Assembly: GCF_000215085.1 (NCBI RefSeq)
Contig: NC_015589.1
Coordinates: 2,740,120 to 2,804,119, forward strand
Reading direction: 5' to 3'
DNA from: Desulforamulus ruminis DSM 2154
Lineage (GTDB): Bacteria > Bacillota > Desulfotomaculia > Desulfotomaculales > Desulfotomaculaceae
Length of the DNA stretch: 64,000 bases
Positions 17,775-26,135 of this stretch are shown piece after piece. Each line of letters starts with the position of its first letter. Within the stretch, counting starts at the first letter, position 1. A model generated the notes under the pieces. That model made no database searches and was not told the DNA's origin. It saw nothing but the letters and a program-made list of their open reading frames with translations. Made by a program: the position numbers and the translations under genes.

Positions 17775-18684
17775 GTGGAACCTTGGCCTGCCCATCATTG
17801 CCTTAGCAGCTATTCTGCTATGCTGTATAATCGTGCTCTTTCAACGCCGTAATACTAAAAAAATCATGAAAACGCTCAACCAAATGCTGGATAGCGCCAT
17901 AGACGGCAGCTTTACAGAACATAGCTTTGATGAAAGCCTGCTTTCTTCGGTGGAGAGCAGATTGAACCGATATCTGACTGCTTCGGCGGTATCGGCACGC
18001 AATTTAACAACAGAGAAAGAAAAAATTAAAGAACTGCTGGCCGATATCTCCCATCAGACCAAAACTCCCATTGCCAATATTCTGCTCTATGCACAACTGC
18101 TTGAGGAACAGGCTATACCGGAAGAAAGCAGGGATTGTATCGCTGCGCTGAGGGGGCAAGCAGAAAAGCTGAGCTTCTTGATTACCGCGTTAGTGAAATT
18201 ATCCCGGCTGGAAACCGGGGTTTTAACACTGCATCCGGTCTCAAATACCATTGCGCCTATGCTGGATGAGGTAGCCGCACAGTTCATGCCCAAGGCAGCG
18301 CAAAAAGAAATTCGGCTGACAGTGGATTCCACAGATGCTGATGCGGTATTTGACTTCAAATGGACCACAGAAGCGTTGTGTAATCTGGTGGATAACGCCA
18401 TTAAATATACGTCCTCGGGGGGTAGCATACGCATCAAAGTAAAGGTTTACGATCTGTTTTGCCGCATTGATGTGGCGGATACCGGAATCGGGATTTCAGA
18501 AGCCGAACAGGCAAAAATATTTGCGCGCTTTTACCGTTCCCAGTCCGTCTGCGAACAGGAAGGCGTAGGGATTGGCCTGTACCTGACCCGCCAGATTTTA
18601 GCCGGTCAGAGCGGCTATATCAAAGTAGCGACCTCTTTAGGTGATGGGGCGGTATTTTCGATGTTTCTTCCCCGAAAGAATTAA
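17767..18684 (+). CDS. Sensor histidine kinase with one N-terminal membrane segment
   Basis: 305 residues. A single hydrophobic segment (about 6-27) is followed at once by the cytoplasmic kinase: phosphoacceptor His in ISHQTKTP (about residue 95), N box NLVDNAIKY, G1 box DTGIGIS and G2 box GVGIGLYL. There is no sizeable extracellular sensor. In comparable systems the ABC transporter does the sensing, which would fit the FtsX protein downstream. Confidence 0.93.
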   Translation: MTEWNLGLPIIALAAILLCCIIVLFQRRNTKKIMKTLNQMLDSAIDGSFTEHSFDESLLSSVESRLNRYLTASAVSARNLTTEKEKIKELLADISHQTKTPIANILLYAQLLEEQAIPEESRDCIAALRGQAEKLSFLITALVKLSRLETGVLTLHPVSNTIAPMLDEVAAQFMPKAAQKEIRLTVDSTDADAVFDFKWTTEALCNLVDNAIKYTSSGGSIRIKVKVYDLFCRIDVADTGIGISEAEQAKIFARFYRSQSVCEQEGVGIGLYLTRQILAGQSGYIKVATSLGDGAVFSMFLPRKN

Positions 18685-18746
18685 ATTCTTACAAAACCGT
18701 TAGAATTGTTTGCCCACCGGAAAGATTCTGGAAAGAAACCTATGAT

Positions 18747-18780
18747 AGAGTCTGTATTGCAGTGATGCAGTACAGACTCT
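18747..18780. promoter_or_regulatory. Inverted repeat in the leader of the ABC transporter operon
   Basis: AGAGTCTGTA (18747-18756) and TACAGACTCT (18771-18780) form a perfect 10-bp dyad with a 14-base centre. It ends 7 bases before the GGAGG of the ATPase gene. It may be the binding site of the response regulator encoded upstream, or a leader hairpin. It has no following T run, so it is not a terminator. Confidence 0.5.
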
Positions 18781-18799
18781 ACCTTTGGAGGTACCTATC

Positions 18800-19468
18800 A
18801 TGATAATTTTACAGACTCAGGATTTAAAAAAAATTTACGGCGCTGGGGCAAACACCGTTCATGCTCTCGCAGGCATCAACCTGCAGGTGAAAAAAGGCGA
18901 ATTTGTCGCTATTGTGGGCACCTCCGGCAGCGGCAAGAGCACGCTCCTGCACATGCTGGGCGGGCTGGATCGTCCCACCGGCGGCACAGTCATAGTGGAC
19001 GGCAAGGACATCTTCTCCCTGAAGGACCAAGAGTTGACCATCTTCCGCCGCCGCAAGATCGGCTTTGTGTTCCAGAATTATAACCTGGTTCCCGTACTTA
19101 ACGTCTATGAAAATATTGTGCTGCCTATCCAGTTGGACGGCAACGCGCCGGATGCCGCCTATATAGACAGCATCATCGAAACACTGGGCTTGCAGTCCAA
19201 GCTGCAAAACCTGCCCAATAACCTCTCCGGCGGACAGCAGCAACGGGTTGCCATCGCACGGGCTTTGGCTGCAAAGCCCGCCATCATTTTGGCAGATGAG
19301 CCTACTGGCAACCTGGATTCCAAGACCAGTCAGGATGTGTTGGGGCTGTTAAAGATCACCAGTCAGAAATTTGCCCAAACCATTGTGATGATTACTCACA
19401 ATGAGGAAATTGCTCAGTTGGCTGACCGTATCGTCCGTATTGAGGACGGTTTGATCGTCACTCAATAA
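18800..19468 (+). CDS. ABC transporter ATPase of the MacB/LolD/BceA type
   Basis: 222 residues. Walker [10 protein letters not shown]-loop FQNYNLVP, signature LSGGQQQR, Walker [12 protein letters not shown] and H-loop ITHN are all present. It powers the FtsX-type permease encoded 13 bases downstream. The ATG at 18800 follows GGAGG at 18787-18791. The pair is separated from the kinase by 115 bases carrying an inverted repeat, so it may be a separately induced transcript. Confidence 0.95.
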   Translation: MIILQTQDLKKIYGAGANTVHALAGINLQVKKGEFVAIVGTSGSGKSTLLHMLGGLDRPTGGTVIVDGKDIFSLKDQELTIFRRRKIGFVFQNYNLVPVLNVYENIVLPIQLDGNAPDAAYIDSIIETLGLQSKLQNLPNNLSGGQQQRVAIARALAAKPAIILADEPTGNLDSKTSQDVLGLLKITSQKFAQTIVMITHNEEIAQLADRIVRIEDGLIVTQ

Positions 19469-19481
19469 GGAGGTGCAAAGC

Positions 19482-22139
19482 ATGAATGTAGCCAACCAAA
19501 AATGCATTCGCCGGCTGAGTATGAAAAGCATGAAAGCGGCGAAGACAAGAAATCTCATCGCCGTTCTTGCCATTGCGCTGACCACCGTGCTGTTTACTTC
19601 CTTGTTCACGGTGGTGCTGTCCATCAACCATTCCATTCAGCAATCCAACTTCCGGCAGGCCGGTGGCTGGAACCACGGTGCGTTTAAATATCTGACCGAA
19701 GAACAGTTTAACACATTAAAAGCCGACCCGCTCATCAAGCAGTACGGTTTGCGGCATTTTGTAGGCATGGCAGTTGGAACGCCGTTTCAAAAATCCCATG
19801 TGGAGATCGGCTACAGCGACCCAAACGAGGCGCATTGGATGTACTGTGACCCCGTTGAAGGTCGCCTGCCCGCTGAAGGCACCAACGAAGCCGCCACCGA
19901 TACCCGGGTACTGGAGCTCTTGGGCGTCGAGCCTGTACTGGGAAACCGGTTTACCCTGACCTTTGACGTGGACGGAACGGAAATAACGAAAACCTTTACC
20001 CTGAGCGGCTGGTGGAACTATGACGGGGCAATTGTTGCCAACCATGTGCTGATTCCCGACAGCCGCGCCCAGGCCATCTATGATGAAGTGGGCATCGGGC
20101 GCGGTATCGGTGAGGACGGCATGACCGGTTCATGGAACATGTCCGTCATGTTGGGCAGCTCGCTGCACATTGAGCGGGATATGAATAAAATTCTGGAAAA
20201 TCACGGCTACCAAAATAAAAGCCGTTCCGTGGAAAACAACTACATTTCAATTGGTGTCAACTGGGGCTACACCGGCTCGCAGCTTTCGGATAGCATCGAC
20301 CCTATAACCGTTATTGCTATTGCAGGTCTGCTGCTAATTATTATCTTTACAGGCTATCTTATTATCTATAACGTATTCCAAATTTCCGTTTCAAACGACA
20401 TTCGTTTTTACGGGCTGCTCAAGACCATCGGCACTACGGGAAGGCAGTTGCGGCGTATTATCCGACAGCAGGCGCTGCTGTTATCATTGGTTGGTATTCC
20501 CCTTGGACTGCTGATCGGCTATGGCGTCGGCATTAAACTGACCCCTGTGATCCTGTCCCGGCTCAACGGCGTTATACAGAACGCCGTATCGGCAAGTCCG
20601 CTGATTTTCATTGGCTCGGCAGTCTTTGCTCTGGTCACGGTGGTGATCTCCTGCCACAGGCCGGGGCGGATGGCAGCAAGGGTGTCACCGGTGGAGGCTG
20701 TCCGCTACACCGAGGGAACGGATAATAAGAAAACCATACGCAAGGCACAATCCGGTGCATCGCTGCCCAAAATGGCATGGGCGAATCTGGGGCGCAACCG
20801 CAGCAAGGTAACGGTAACAGTGATTTCTCTGTCCCTGGCAGTGCTGCTGCTTAATATGACGGTCACCTTTACGCGCGGCTTTGATATGGATAAATACCTG
20901 TCCAATATGGTTTCAGACTTTATTGTAGCGGATGCAGGTTACTTTCAGACGGAAAGTCTTTGGGACAGCAATACCGCCCTGTCCGAGGACATTATCTCGC
21001 TGCTGGAATCCCAACCCGGTGTTGAAGCCGAAGGACGAGTATATGGCAAATGCAGTCCGGTGGAGGAATTTATCACTGAGGAGTATTATCGTGGGTTAAA
21101 TGCCAGGTGGAACGATACGGCAGCTTTAGATCGAGCCATTGCGTCTATAGAGAAAAATGCAGCCGGTCTGCTTAGCAATCCGGCACAGCTTTACGGTATG
21201 GAGCGCTACGCCATCGACAAGCTCCGGGTGCTGGAGGGCGATTTGTCCAAGCTCTACGAACCGGGCGGGCGGTATGTTGCCGCCGTATACAACGAGGATG
21301 ACTATGGCCATGCCAACATGGATTCCCATTGGGCGAAGCTTGGCGACACTGTCACTCTGCGTTATGTGGAGGAGTACGAATACTATGACCCAGGCACGGG
21401 CAAGATTGTTAATCCCGAGAACATTCCCGACGGTCAACCCTACCGCTATCGGGCAAAGATTTATCAGGACATTGATTACGAAGTGGTTGCACTGATCAGT
21501 GTGCCTCACTCTCTCAGCTACCGCTATTACGGCACCGATGAGTTTGTCATGAACGACCGGACATTTATCCGTGATACGGGCACCCATTCCGTCTTGTATT
21601 ACGCTTGCGATGTCGGCGACCAGGACACAGCCGCTATGGAAGCATTTCTTTCCCATTTGACCAATGAGCAGATGCCGCAGTTCGACTATGAGAGCAAATC
21701 GACCTACGCTGCGGAGTTTGACTCCTTCCGCAATATGTTTCTGATACTGGGCGGCGTGCTAAGCTTTATCATCGGACTTGTGGGTGTGCTCAATTTTCTC
21801 AACGCCATTCTGACGGGCATTCTGACCCGCCGCCGTGAGTTTGCAATACTCCAGTCCATCGGCATGACCGGCAATCAGCTTAAAACCATGCTGATTTGGG
21901 AGGGACTGTATTACACGCTTGGTGCCGTGGCGGTTTCGTTGGTGCTCAGCATCGTTTCCGGCCCCCTGCTGACCAATGTGCTGGACAGCATGTTCTGGTT
22001 CTTTACTTACCGATTTACGATTTGGCCCATCCTCTTGGTTGCGCCGATTTTTGCTGCACTCGGTATTGCTCTGCCGCTCACGGTCTATCGGGCTGTTTCC
22101 AAGTATTCCATCGTTGAACGCCTGAGGCAAACGGAATAA
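19482..22139 (+). CDS. FtsX-family ABC transporter permease
   Basis: 885 residues. N-terminal TM (about 25-50), a large extracellular domain (about 55-270), three TMs in the first FtsX block (about 280-400), a TM near 435, a second large extracellular domain (about 460-745) and a second FtsX block (about 755-875). This is the eight-to-ten-TM layout of BceB/VexP-like exporters for peptides or lipids. AAGGAGGTG at 19468-19476 selects the ATG at 19482. The substrate cannot be told; antimicrobial-peptide detoxification is an inference from the gene set. Confidence 0.9.
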   Translation: MNVANQKCIRRLSMKSMKAAKTRNLIAVLAIALTTVLFTSLFTVVLSINHSIQQSNFRQAGGWNHGAFKYLTEEQFNTLKADPLIKQYGLRHFVGMAVGTPFQKSHVEIGYSDPNEAHWMYCDPVEGRLPAEGTNEAATDTRVLELLGVEPVLGNRFTLTFDVDGTEITKTFTLSGWWNYDGAIVANHVLIPDSRAQAIYDEVGIGRGIGEDGMTGSWNMSVMLGSSLHIERDMNKILENHGYQNKSRSVENNYISIGVNWGYTGSQLSDSIDPITVIAIAGLLLIIIFTGYLIIYNVFQISVSNDIRFYGLLKTIGTTGRQLRRIIRQQALLLSLVGIPLGLLIGYGVGIKLTPVILSRLNGVIQNAVSASPLIFIGSAVFALVTVVISCHRPGRMAARVSPVEAVRYTEGTDNKKTIRKAQSGASLPKMAWANLGRNRSKVTVTVISLSLAVLLLNMTVTFTRGFDMDKYLSNMVSDFIVADAGYFQTESLWDSNTALSEDIISLLESQPGVEAEGRVYGKCSPVEEFITEEYYRGLNARWNDTAALDRAIASIEKNAAGLLSNPAQLYGMERYAIDKLRVLEGDLSKLYEPGGRYVAAVYNEDDYGHANMDSHWAKLGDTVTLRYVEEYEYYDPGTGKIVNPENIPDGQPYRYRAKIYQDIDYEVVALISVPHSLSYRYYGTDEFVMNDRTFIRDTGTHSVLYYACDVGDQDTAAMEAFLSHLTNEQMPQFDYESKSTYAAEFDSFRNMFLILGGVLSFIIGLVGVLNFLNAILTGILTRRREFAILQSIGMTGNQLKTMLIWEGLYYTLGAVAVSLVLSIVSGPLLTNVLDSMFWFFTYRFTIWPILLVAPIFAALGIALPLTVYRAVSKYSIVERLRQTE

Positions 22140-22199
22140 AGGGAAAGGTTACCCTATGCGTATATCCCTTCATATAGCAGATGATTTTCTTTATGCAAT

Positions 22200-22241
22200 A
22201 AAACAGCAGGAGGAATGCATCGGCATTCCTCCTGCTGTTTT
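22200..22241. terminator. Strong hairpin after the FtsX gene
   Basis: A perfect 19-bp stem (22200-22218 with 22223-22241) with tetraloop ATCG, ending TGCTGTTTT. It ends the 17097-22139 block. Confidence 0.88.
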
Positions 22242-22313
22242 CCGTATTCGGTTTACTGTTGGGGTAGGTTCACAATTTATCCTTGTGACTTCCGCATTGT
22301 TTCCGGATATTTT

Positions 22314-22502
22314 TTATTCTTCAGGGATTACAAAGATTAAAATAATGTATATCAACAAGCCTGGGAAGGCAGCAGAAAGCACGGAAGCAATAATGTAAAG
22401 AACTCGAATTACAGTGGGGTCCATGTCTAAATATTCGGCAATTCCTCCGCAAACACCGGCCAGCATTCTCTGACTGCGGGACCGAAATAAGCGTTTTTTC
22501 AA
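22314..22502 (-). CDS. PspC-domain membrane protein
   Basis: 62 residues, the common short form. The PspC core RMLAGVCGGIAEYLDMDPT is followed by one TM (about 35-60). In proteobacteria PspC takes part in envelope stress signalling; in Firmicutes the role is unclear. The reading frame is open much further upstream, but AAAGGGGG at 22513-22519 points to the TTG at 22502, which gives a family-typical N-terminus (KKRLFRSRSQR). Confidence 0.82.
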   Translation of the reverse strand: MKKRLFRSRSQRMLAGVCGGIAEYLDMDPTVIRVLYIIASVLSAAFPGLLIYIILIFVIPEE

Positions 22503-22629
22503 AACTTTTTTGCCCCCTTTCGGCCAATAAAAATTTAGCCGATTTTTAAAATTTATTAGACAAAATAAAACATATTCCCTTATACTATAATTAAATAACA
22601 AATAAATGGCAATATGAGGAGGGATATTG

Positions 22630-22890
22630 ATGGAAGTTTTACTGTGGTATCTTTTGGCAGTCAACGTAATCGCTTTCATCATGTTCAATTTGGATAAATG
22701 GTACGCCAGCACAGGCGGATGGCGCGTATCCGAGTCAACCCTTTTGCTGACTTGTTTGCTTGGCGGCGCTCCGGGCGGCTATTTAGGCATGCGCTATGCC
22801 CGTCACAAAACCAAAAAACCCCTCTTTGCCGTGGGGTTGCCTGCCATGGGCATTATCCAGTTGTTTATCATTTTCCGGATTTCCTTTTAA
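22630..22890 (+). CDS. DUF1294 membrane protein
   Basis: 86 residues. TM1 about 3-20, conserved FNLDKWYA, RVSESTLL, GGAPGGYLGM and RHKTKKPLF, then a final TM: the complete DUF1294 pattern. Function unknown. GAGGAGGG supports the ATG at 22630; a TTG directly before it (22627) is an alternative. A good terminator follows. Confidence 0.88.
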   Translation: MEVLLWYLLAVNVIAFIMFNLDKWYASTGGWRVSESTLLLTCLLGGAPGGYLGMRYARHKTKKPLFAVGLPAMGIIQLFIIFRISF

Positions 22891-22901
22891 TGAGCTTTTA
22901 T

Positions 22902-22928
22902 ACTCCCTGGTAATCAGGGAGTTTTTTT
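22902..22928 (+). terminator. Terminator of the DUF1294 gene
   Basis: ACTCCCTG (22902-22909), loop GTAAT, CAGGGAGT (22915-22922), then seven T. Confidence 0.92.
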
Positions 22929-23008
22929 ATGCCTTTTAATATAAATTATTTAATTTTCCGTTAATTTTTTTCTTAGCAGGATATGATAAAATTTTGTAGA
23001 AACAAACC

Positions 23009-23036
23009 GTTAATGGTATACCGGTATACCATTAAC
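23009..23036. promoter_or_regulatory. Perfect 28-bp palindrome upstream of the ChrA-like gene
   Basis: GTTAATGGTATACC is followed directly by its exact reverse complement GGTATACCATTAAC. The length and perfect symmetry without a loop suit a dimeric repressor operator better than an RNA hairpin. It lies 46 bases before the start codon, where a promoter is expected. Confidence 0.6.
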
Positions 23037-23082
23037 ATATAGATAGTATAAAGTGATACCGTAGAGAAAGGAAGTTGTGCCG

Positions 23083-23706
23083 ATGAATGAACAAAACCAA
23101 AAAGAGGTTGGTTATGAAACCAACCCTAAAGAACCCCTTCGTACAGCCGCCTTTGCCGCTGCCGTTTCGGTGCCCTTGACCCTGGCTCTCTGGCAGCTAT
23201 TTGTAGCTTTTGGCAGGGCCAATATTTTTGGCTTTGGCGGCGGTCCCAGTGTTATCCCTTTAATTCAACAAGAAGTGGTGGATAATTATAGGTGGCTTAG
23301 CACCGAGGAATTTACCGATGCCCTGGCCATGGGCAATGCTTTGCCCGGTCCCATTGCCACCAAAATGGCTGCCTATGTAGGTTATAAAATAGCCGGTTTC
23401 TGGGGAGCCGGTTCCGCTCTGATCGGCACGGTGATTCCCACCGCCGCCGCTATGCTGGGTCTGGCCGGTCTGTACTTTAAATATAAAGATGCGCCCCAAA
23501 TGGTTGGGGCCATTAAGGCCGTTCGACCGGTGGTGGTGGTTTTACTTATTCAAACCGTCTGGGAGATGGGCGTTAAATCCTTTCCCATACCGCTAACCTG
23601 GATTATTGCTTTGGTGGCCATGGTCGCCTTGTTCCAGTTTAAGATGCATCCCATTATACTTATTGTTGCCTCCATGCTTTTTGGTCTATTTTTTCTATCA
23701 AAATGA
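23083..23706 (+). CDS. Single-domain chromate transporter (CHR family)
   Basis: 207 residues, six predicted TMs. One CHR domain with FGFGGGPSVIPLIQ and MGNALPGPIATKMAAYVGYK, the conserved halves of the ChrA signature. Short CHR proteins usually occur as tandem gene pairs, but only one is present here. Chromate export is known for the family; the native substrate in an anaerobe may differ. AGAAAGGAAG at 23065-23074 favours the ATG at 23083 over the GTG at 23077. A perfect palindrome lies upstream. Confidence 0.87.
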   Translation: MNEQNQKEVGYETNPKEPLRTAAFAAAVSVPLTLALWQLFVAFGRANIFGFGGGPSVIPLIQQEVVDNYRWLSTEEFTDALAMGNALPGPIATKMAAYVGYKIAGFWGAGSALIGTVIPTAAAMLGLAGLYFKYKDAPQMVGAIKAVRPVVVVLLIQTVWEMGVKSFPIPLTWIIALVAMVALFQFKMHPIILIVASMLFGLFFLSK

Positions 23707-23809
23707 CTCCTATTCCGCGTTCATCTCATAAAATAATGCAGAACTCCAAGGATTTTTAGGAGAATTATAGAAATTTACTTCCAAGTCATTTTACATGGGG
23801 GTCAATCCA

Positions 23810-24811
23810 TTGGCACAACCACTGGTAAATGTTATTCGGGGCAATCTGGTTGAATCCCAACATTGGGGCCATCTGGCGGTGACCAACCGAGAAGGGAAAA
23901 CCCTTTTCAGTCTGGGCAACCCGAATGTTGTGGCCTTCTGGAGGTCCGCCGCCAAGCCTTTTCAAGCCATTCCCCTGGTGGAACGGGCCGGTATTGAAAA
24001 ATATGGTTTTACCGGTTCGGAAATAGCCTTGATTACTTCTTCCCATAATGGAGAACCGGAGCATCTAAAAACCCTGCGGAATATTTTAGACAAACTGGGG
24101 CTTGCGGAATCCTGTTTGCAGTGCGGCCCGGCATTCCCCATGCATACTGCCAGTGCGCAAAACCTGATAGCCTCCGGAGAAAAATATGCTCCCGCCCATA
24201 ATGCCTGCTCGGGAAAACATGCCGGAATGCTTGCCCTGGCCCTGCTTTTGAATGCTTCCCTGGAGGATTATATCAAAAAAGACCATCCGGTTCAGCAGGA
24301 AATGCTGAAGGTTATTGGTGAAGTCTGTTCTCTGACGCCTGAACAAATCAGCCTGGGAGTAGACGGCTGCGGTGTACCGGTCTTTGCCCTTCCCATCCGG
24401 AGCATGGCCATGGCCTACGCTCGCTTTTCCCTTCCGGAAGGATGTTTTTCCCCGGCCCGGGCGAAGACCTTGCAGATCATCCGTCAGGCCATGACTTCCC
24501 ACCCTTATTTTGTGGCAGGTACCGATCGTCTGGATACCCTTTTAATGGAGACCACCAAAGGCAGGCTGGTGGCGAAACTGGGTGCCGAAGGAGTCTATTG
24601 TATCGGCATGGTTGCTGAAGGAACGGGTCTGACACTAAAAATTCAGGATGGCCATTCCCGGGCCATTGGTCCGGTGGTGATTCATGTTTTAAAAAGGCTG
24701 GGTTATCTTACAGAGCAGGAGTTTCATCAAATGCAGCACTTATATCGTCCCATCCTGCGCAATCACCGGGGTGACGAAATCGGTCACCTGGAAGTAGCCT
24801 TTGCTATGTAA
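23810..24811 (+). CDS. Asparaginase (Asparaginase_II family)
   Basis: 333 residues. It belongs to the Rhizobium etli-type asparaginase family, unrelated to the E. coli enzymes: FWRSAAKPFQAIP, SSHNGEP, ACSGKHAGM and VDGCGVPVFALP are hallmark segments. It hydrolyses L-asparagine to aspartate and ammonia in the cytoplasm. The ATG at 23795 has no ribosome site, while the TTG at 23810 has GGGGG at 23797-23801 (8-base spacing), so the TTG is preferred. Monocistronic. Confidence 0.88.
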   Translation: MAQPLVNVIRGNLVESQHWGHLAVTNREGKTLFSLGNPNVVAFWRSAAKPFQAIPLVERAGIEKYGFTGSEIALITSSHNGEPEHLKTLRNILDKLGLAESCLQCGPAFPMHTASAQNLIASGEKYAPAHNACSGKHAGMLALALLLNASLEDYIKKDHPVQQEMLKVIGEVCSLTPEQISLGVDGCGVPVFALPIRSMAMAYARFSLPEGCFSPARAKTLQIIRQAMTSHPYFVAGTDRLDTLLMETTKGRLVAKLGAEGVYCIGMVAEGTGLTLKIQDGHSRAIGPVVIHVLKRLGYLTEQEFHQMQHLYRPILRNHRGDEIGHLEVAFAM

Positions 24812-24840
24812 GTTTTTCAGGAATAAAAAAGAGCAATAAA

Positions 24841-24874
24841 AAGTCCCCGCTGGTATCATAACCAGCGGGGACTT
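24841..24874. terminator. Bidirectional terminator between asparaginase and sleB-like genes
   Basis: AAGTCCCCGCTGGT (24841-24854) pairs with ACCAGCGGGGACTT (24861-24874). Read leftward it is followed by TTTTTATT; read rightward by a short T run. Confidence 0.9.
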
Positions 24875-24889
24875 TGGTTCTCCCGATTT

Positions 24890-25522
24890 CTACTTGGCAA
24901 AAACATGGCGACCAATTTGGTCGGTTACCGGTCTGGACCAAACCCATTTACTTTTAGCGGTTACAGGGTTCCAGAAATATAAAGCCCCATCGGTAGGATC
25001 ATGCCCATTGATGGCATCTTGAGCGGCACGAATGGACTCTTGGGTCAAGGGCCGTTTATACTGGTCGTTCATAACCGATTCAAAGGCCAGGTCCTCATAA
25101 ACTACACCGGATAAAGTTTTCGGAAACTGTTTGCTTTCCATCCGGTTTAGAATAACCGCTCCCACAGCCACTTTCCCTTTATAGGGCTCATCGGCTGCTT
25201 CACCCTCAATGACCATGGCCAGCAGGCGAACCTCATTGCGATTCAAACCGCCCCTGGAAACCTGCTTTTGTCCGGAAGTTCTCGACTTTTGATTACCTTC
25301 CGGTCTTTGCTCGATGCTTCTAGCTTCCTGTTGGGTATGAGATTCTGGTGCCTTTTTAACTTCTGGTTTGGTATTGGTTGTCATGAACGGTTTAAAAACC
25401 GGCATGACGGATAATGTCATAAAAGACACAATCAAGATTGACACAACGGATTTTTTGATTACGGTTTCTAAGGAACCGTTCTCCAGCTTTTGTTTTAACA
25501 TGGTTATTTGCTTTTTATACAA
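24890..25522 (-). CDS. SleB-type cell wall hydrolase (Hydrolase_2)
   Basis: 210 residues. A membrane or signal segment at about 25-46 is followed by a charged, Gln-rich linker (50-92) and a C-terminal Hydrolase_2 domain (about 97-208) with LLAMVIEGEAADEPYKGKVA and the catalytic-type Glu in VIEGE. GALYFWNP and the final IGRHVFAK are typical. Such enzymes are lytic transglycosylases for spore cortex or peptidoglycan. The peptidoglycan-binding domain of true SleB is missing, so this is closer to CwlJ or the short SleB-like hydrolases. The TTG at 25522 has GGAG at 9-base spacing. Confidence 0.86.
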   Translation of the reverse strand: MYKKQITMLKQKLENGSLETVIKKSVVSILIVSFMTLSVMPVFKPFMTTNTKPEVKKAPESHTQQEARSIEQRPEGNQKSRTSGQKQVSRGGLNRNEVRLLAMVIEGEAADEPYKGKVAVGAVILNRMESKQFPKTLSGVVYEDLAFESVMNDQYKRPLTQESIRAAQDAINGHDPTDGALYFWNPVTAKSKWVWSRPVTDQIGRHVFAK

Positions 25523-25644
25523 TGCAATTCACTCCTCTCTAGAAAAGCCGGTACTTCCATGCTTTTGCTTCGTGGGGAGATGCACGTTTATACCAGGATT
25601 TTATTGCCACAAAAGTCACGTGCAGGGCACGAGTATTAGACTAA

Positions 25645-25658
25645 CATACCTAGGTATG
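25645..25658. promoter_or_regulatory. 14-bp perfect palindrome upstream of the SleB-like gene
   Basis: CATACCTAGGTATG is self-complementary and lies about 125 bases before the SleB-like start. It could be an operator, or chance. Confidence 0.3.
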
Positions 25659-25696
25659 CGCGTAAACCTACAATTTTTGTTAATCCAGCCAATAAT

Positions 25697-25724
25697 AAGA
25701 AAAAGAACCGCCATTGGGCAGTTC
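25697..25724 (-). terminator. Terminator of the TM1266-like gene
   Basis: Read leftward: GAACTGCC, short loop, GGCGGTTC, then TTTTTCTTATT. Confidence 0.85.
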
Positions 25725-25753
25725 CAAAATCTTTTATCCTTAATAATAGGATT

Positions 25754-26029
25754 TTATTTTTGACAAACCTGAAAAGATTCCTGTTGACTGAAATGAATGC
25801 AGTCCACGGTAACGCCATGCAAGTTTTTTAATTCCTGCTCCATTTTTTCATATTCATTGGGAGCCGCCTCCATGGTCAGAGTGATAATTCCCCGCTCTCT
25901 GCTGGGGCTGGGAATGCCGTTTCGGCACAGAATATTGCTGCCGTACCGGGTAATCACCTGCTGCACATCCGGCGCTTTGGTGCTCCTTTCATCGACCATC
26001 AAACCCACCACATAGATATCTTTTTGCAC
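25754..26029 (-). CDS. TM1266-like ACT-fold protein (putative iron-only hydrogenase system regulator)
   Basis: 91 residues. The alternating pattern DIYVVGLMVDER, then RNGIPSPSRERGIITLTMEA, then LHGVTVDCIHF matches the small ACT-like family named after Thermotoga TM1266, often found near [FeFe]-hydrogenase genes. Its molecular role is not established and no hydrogenase is in this window. The frame is open to 26086, but GAGGGG before the GTG at 26029 defines the start. The redox operon ends just upstream on the same strand, behind its own terminator. Confidence 0.65.
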   Translation of the reverse strand: MQKDIYVVGLMVDERSTKAPDVQQVITRYGSNILCRNGIPSPSRERGIITLTMEAAPNEYEKMEQELKNLHGVTVDCIHFSQQESFQVCQK

Positions 26030-26092
26030 AGAAACCCCTCCTTTCTTCCTTTGTTTATCATGGCATTTTAAATCTTTTTTATACAAAAAAAC

Positions 26093-26116
26093 AAGGCCAC
26101 CTATTGAGGTGACCTT
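26093..26116 (-). terminator. Terminator of the Hdr operon
   Basis: Read leftward: AAGGTCACCT, loop CAAT, AGGTGGCCTT, then GTTTTTTTG. One G-T pair in a 10-bp stem. Confidence 0.92.
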
Positions 26117-26135
26117 TAACTGAATGATTAAATGG

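Noticed and set aside
22503-22712. Longer PspC protein with ~70 extra N-terminal residues
   Set aside because: The extension lacks PspC features and a ribosome site, whereas AAAGGGGG before the TTG at 22502 gives a normal-sized protein.
23260-23499. Leftward ORF opposite chrA, and similar long antisense ORFs opposite the hdrA genes
   Set aside because: They mirror GC-rich codon use of the real genes; no ribosome sites or domains.
23995-24010. Search for further sigma-54 promoters (for example TTGGCAC near 23810 and 42772)
   Set aside because: Neither has GC at the -12 position at the required 12-base distance.
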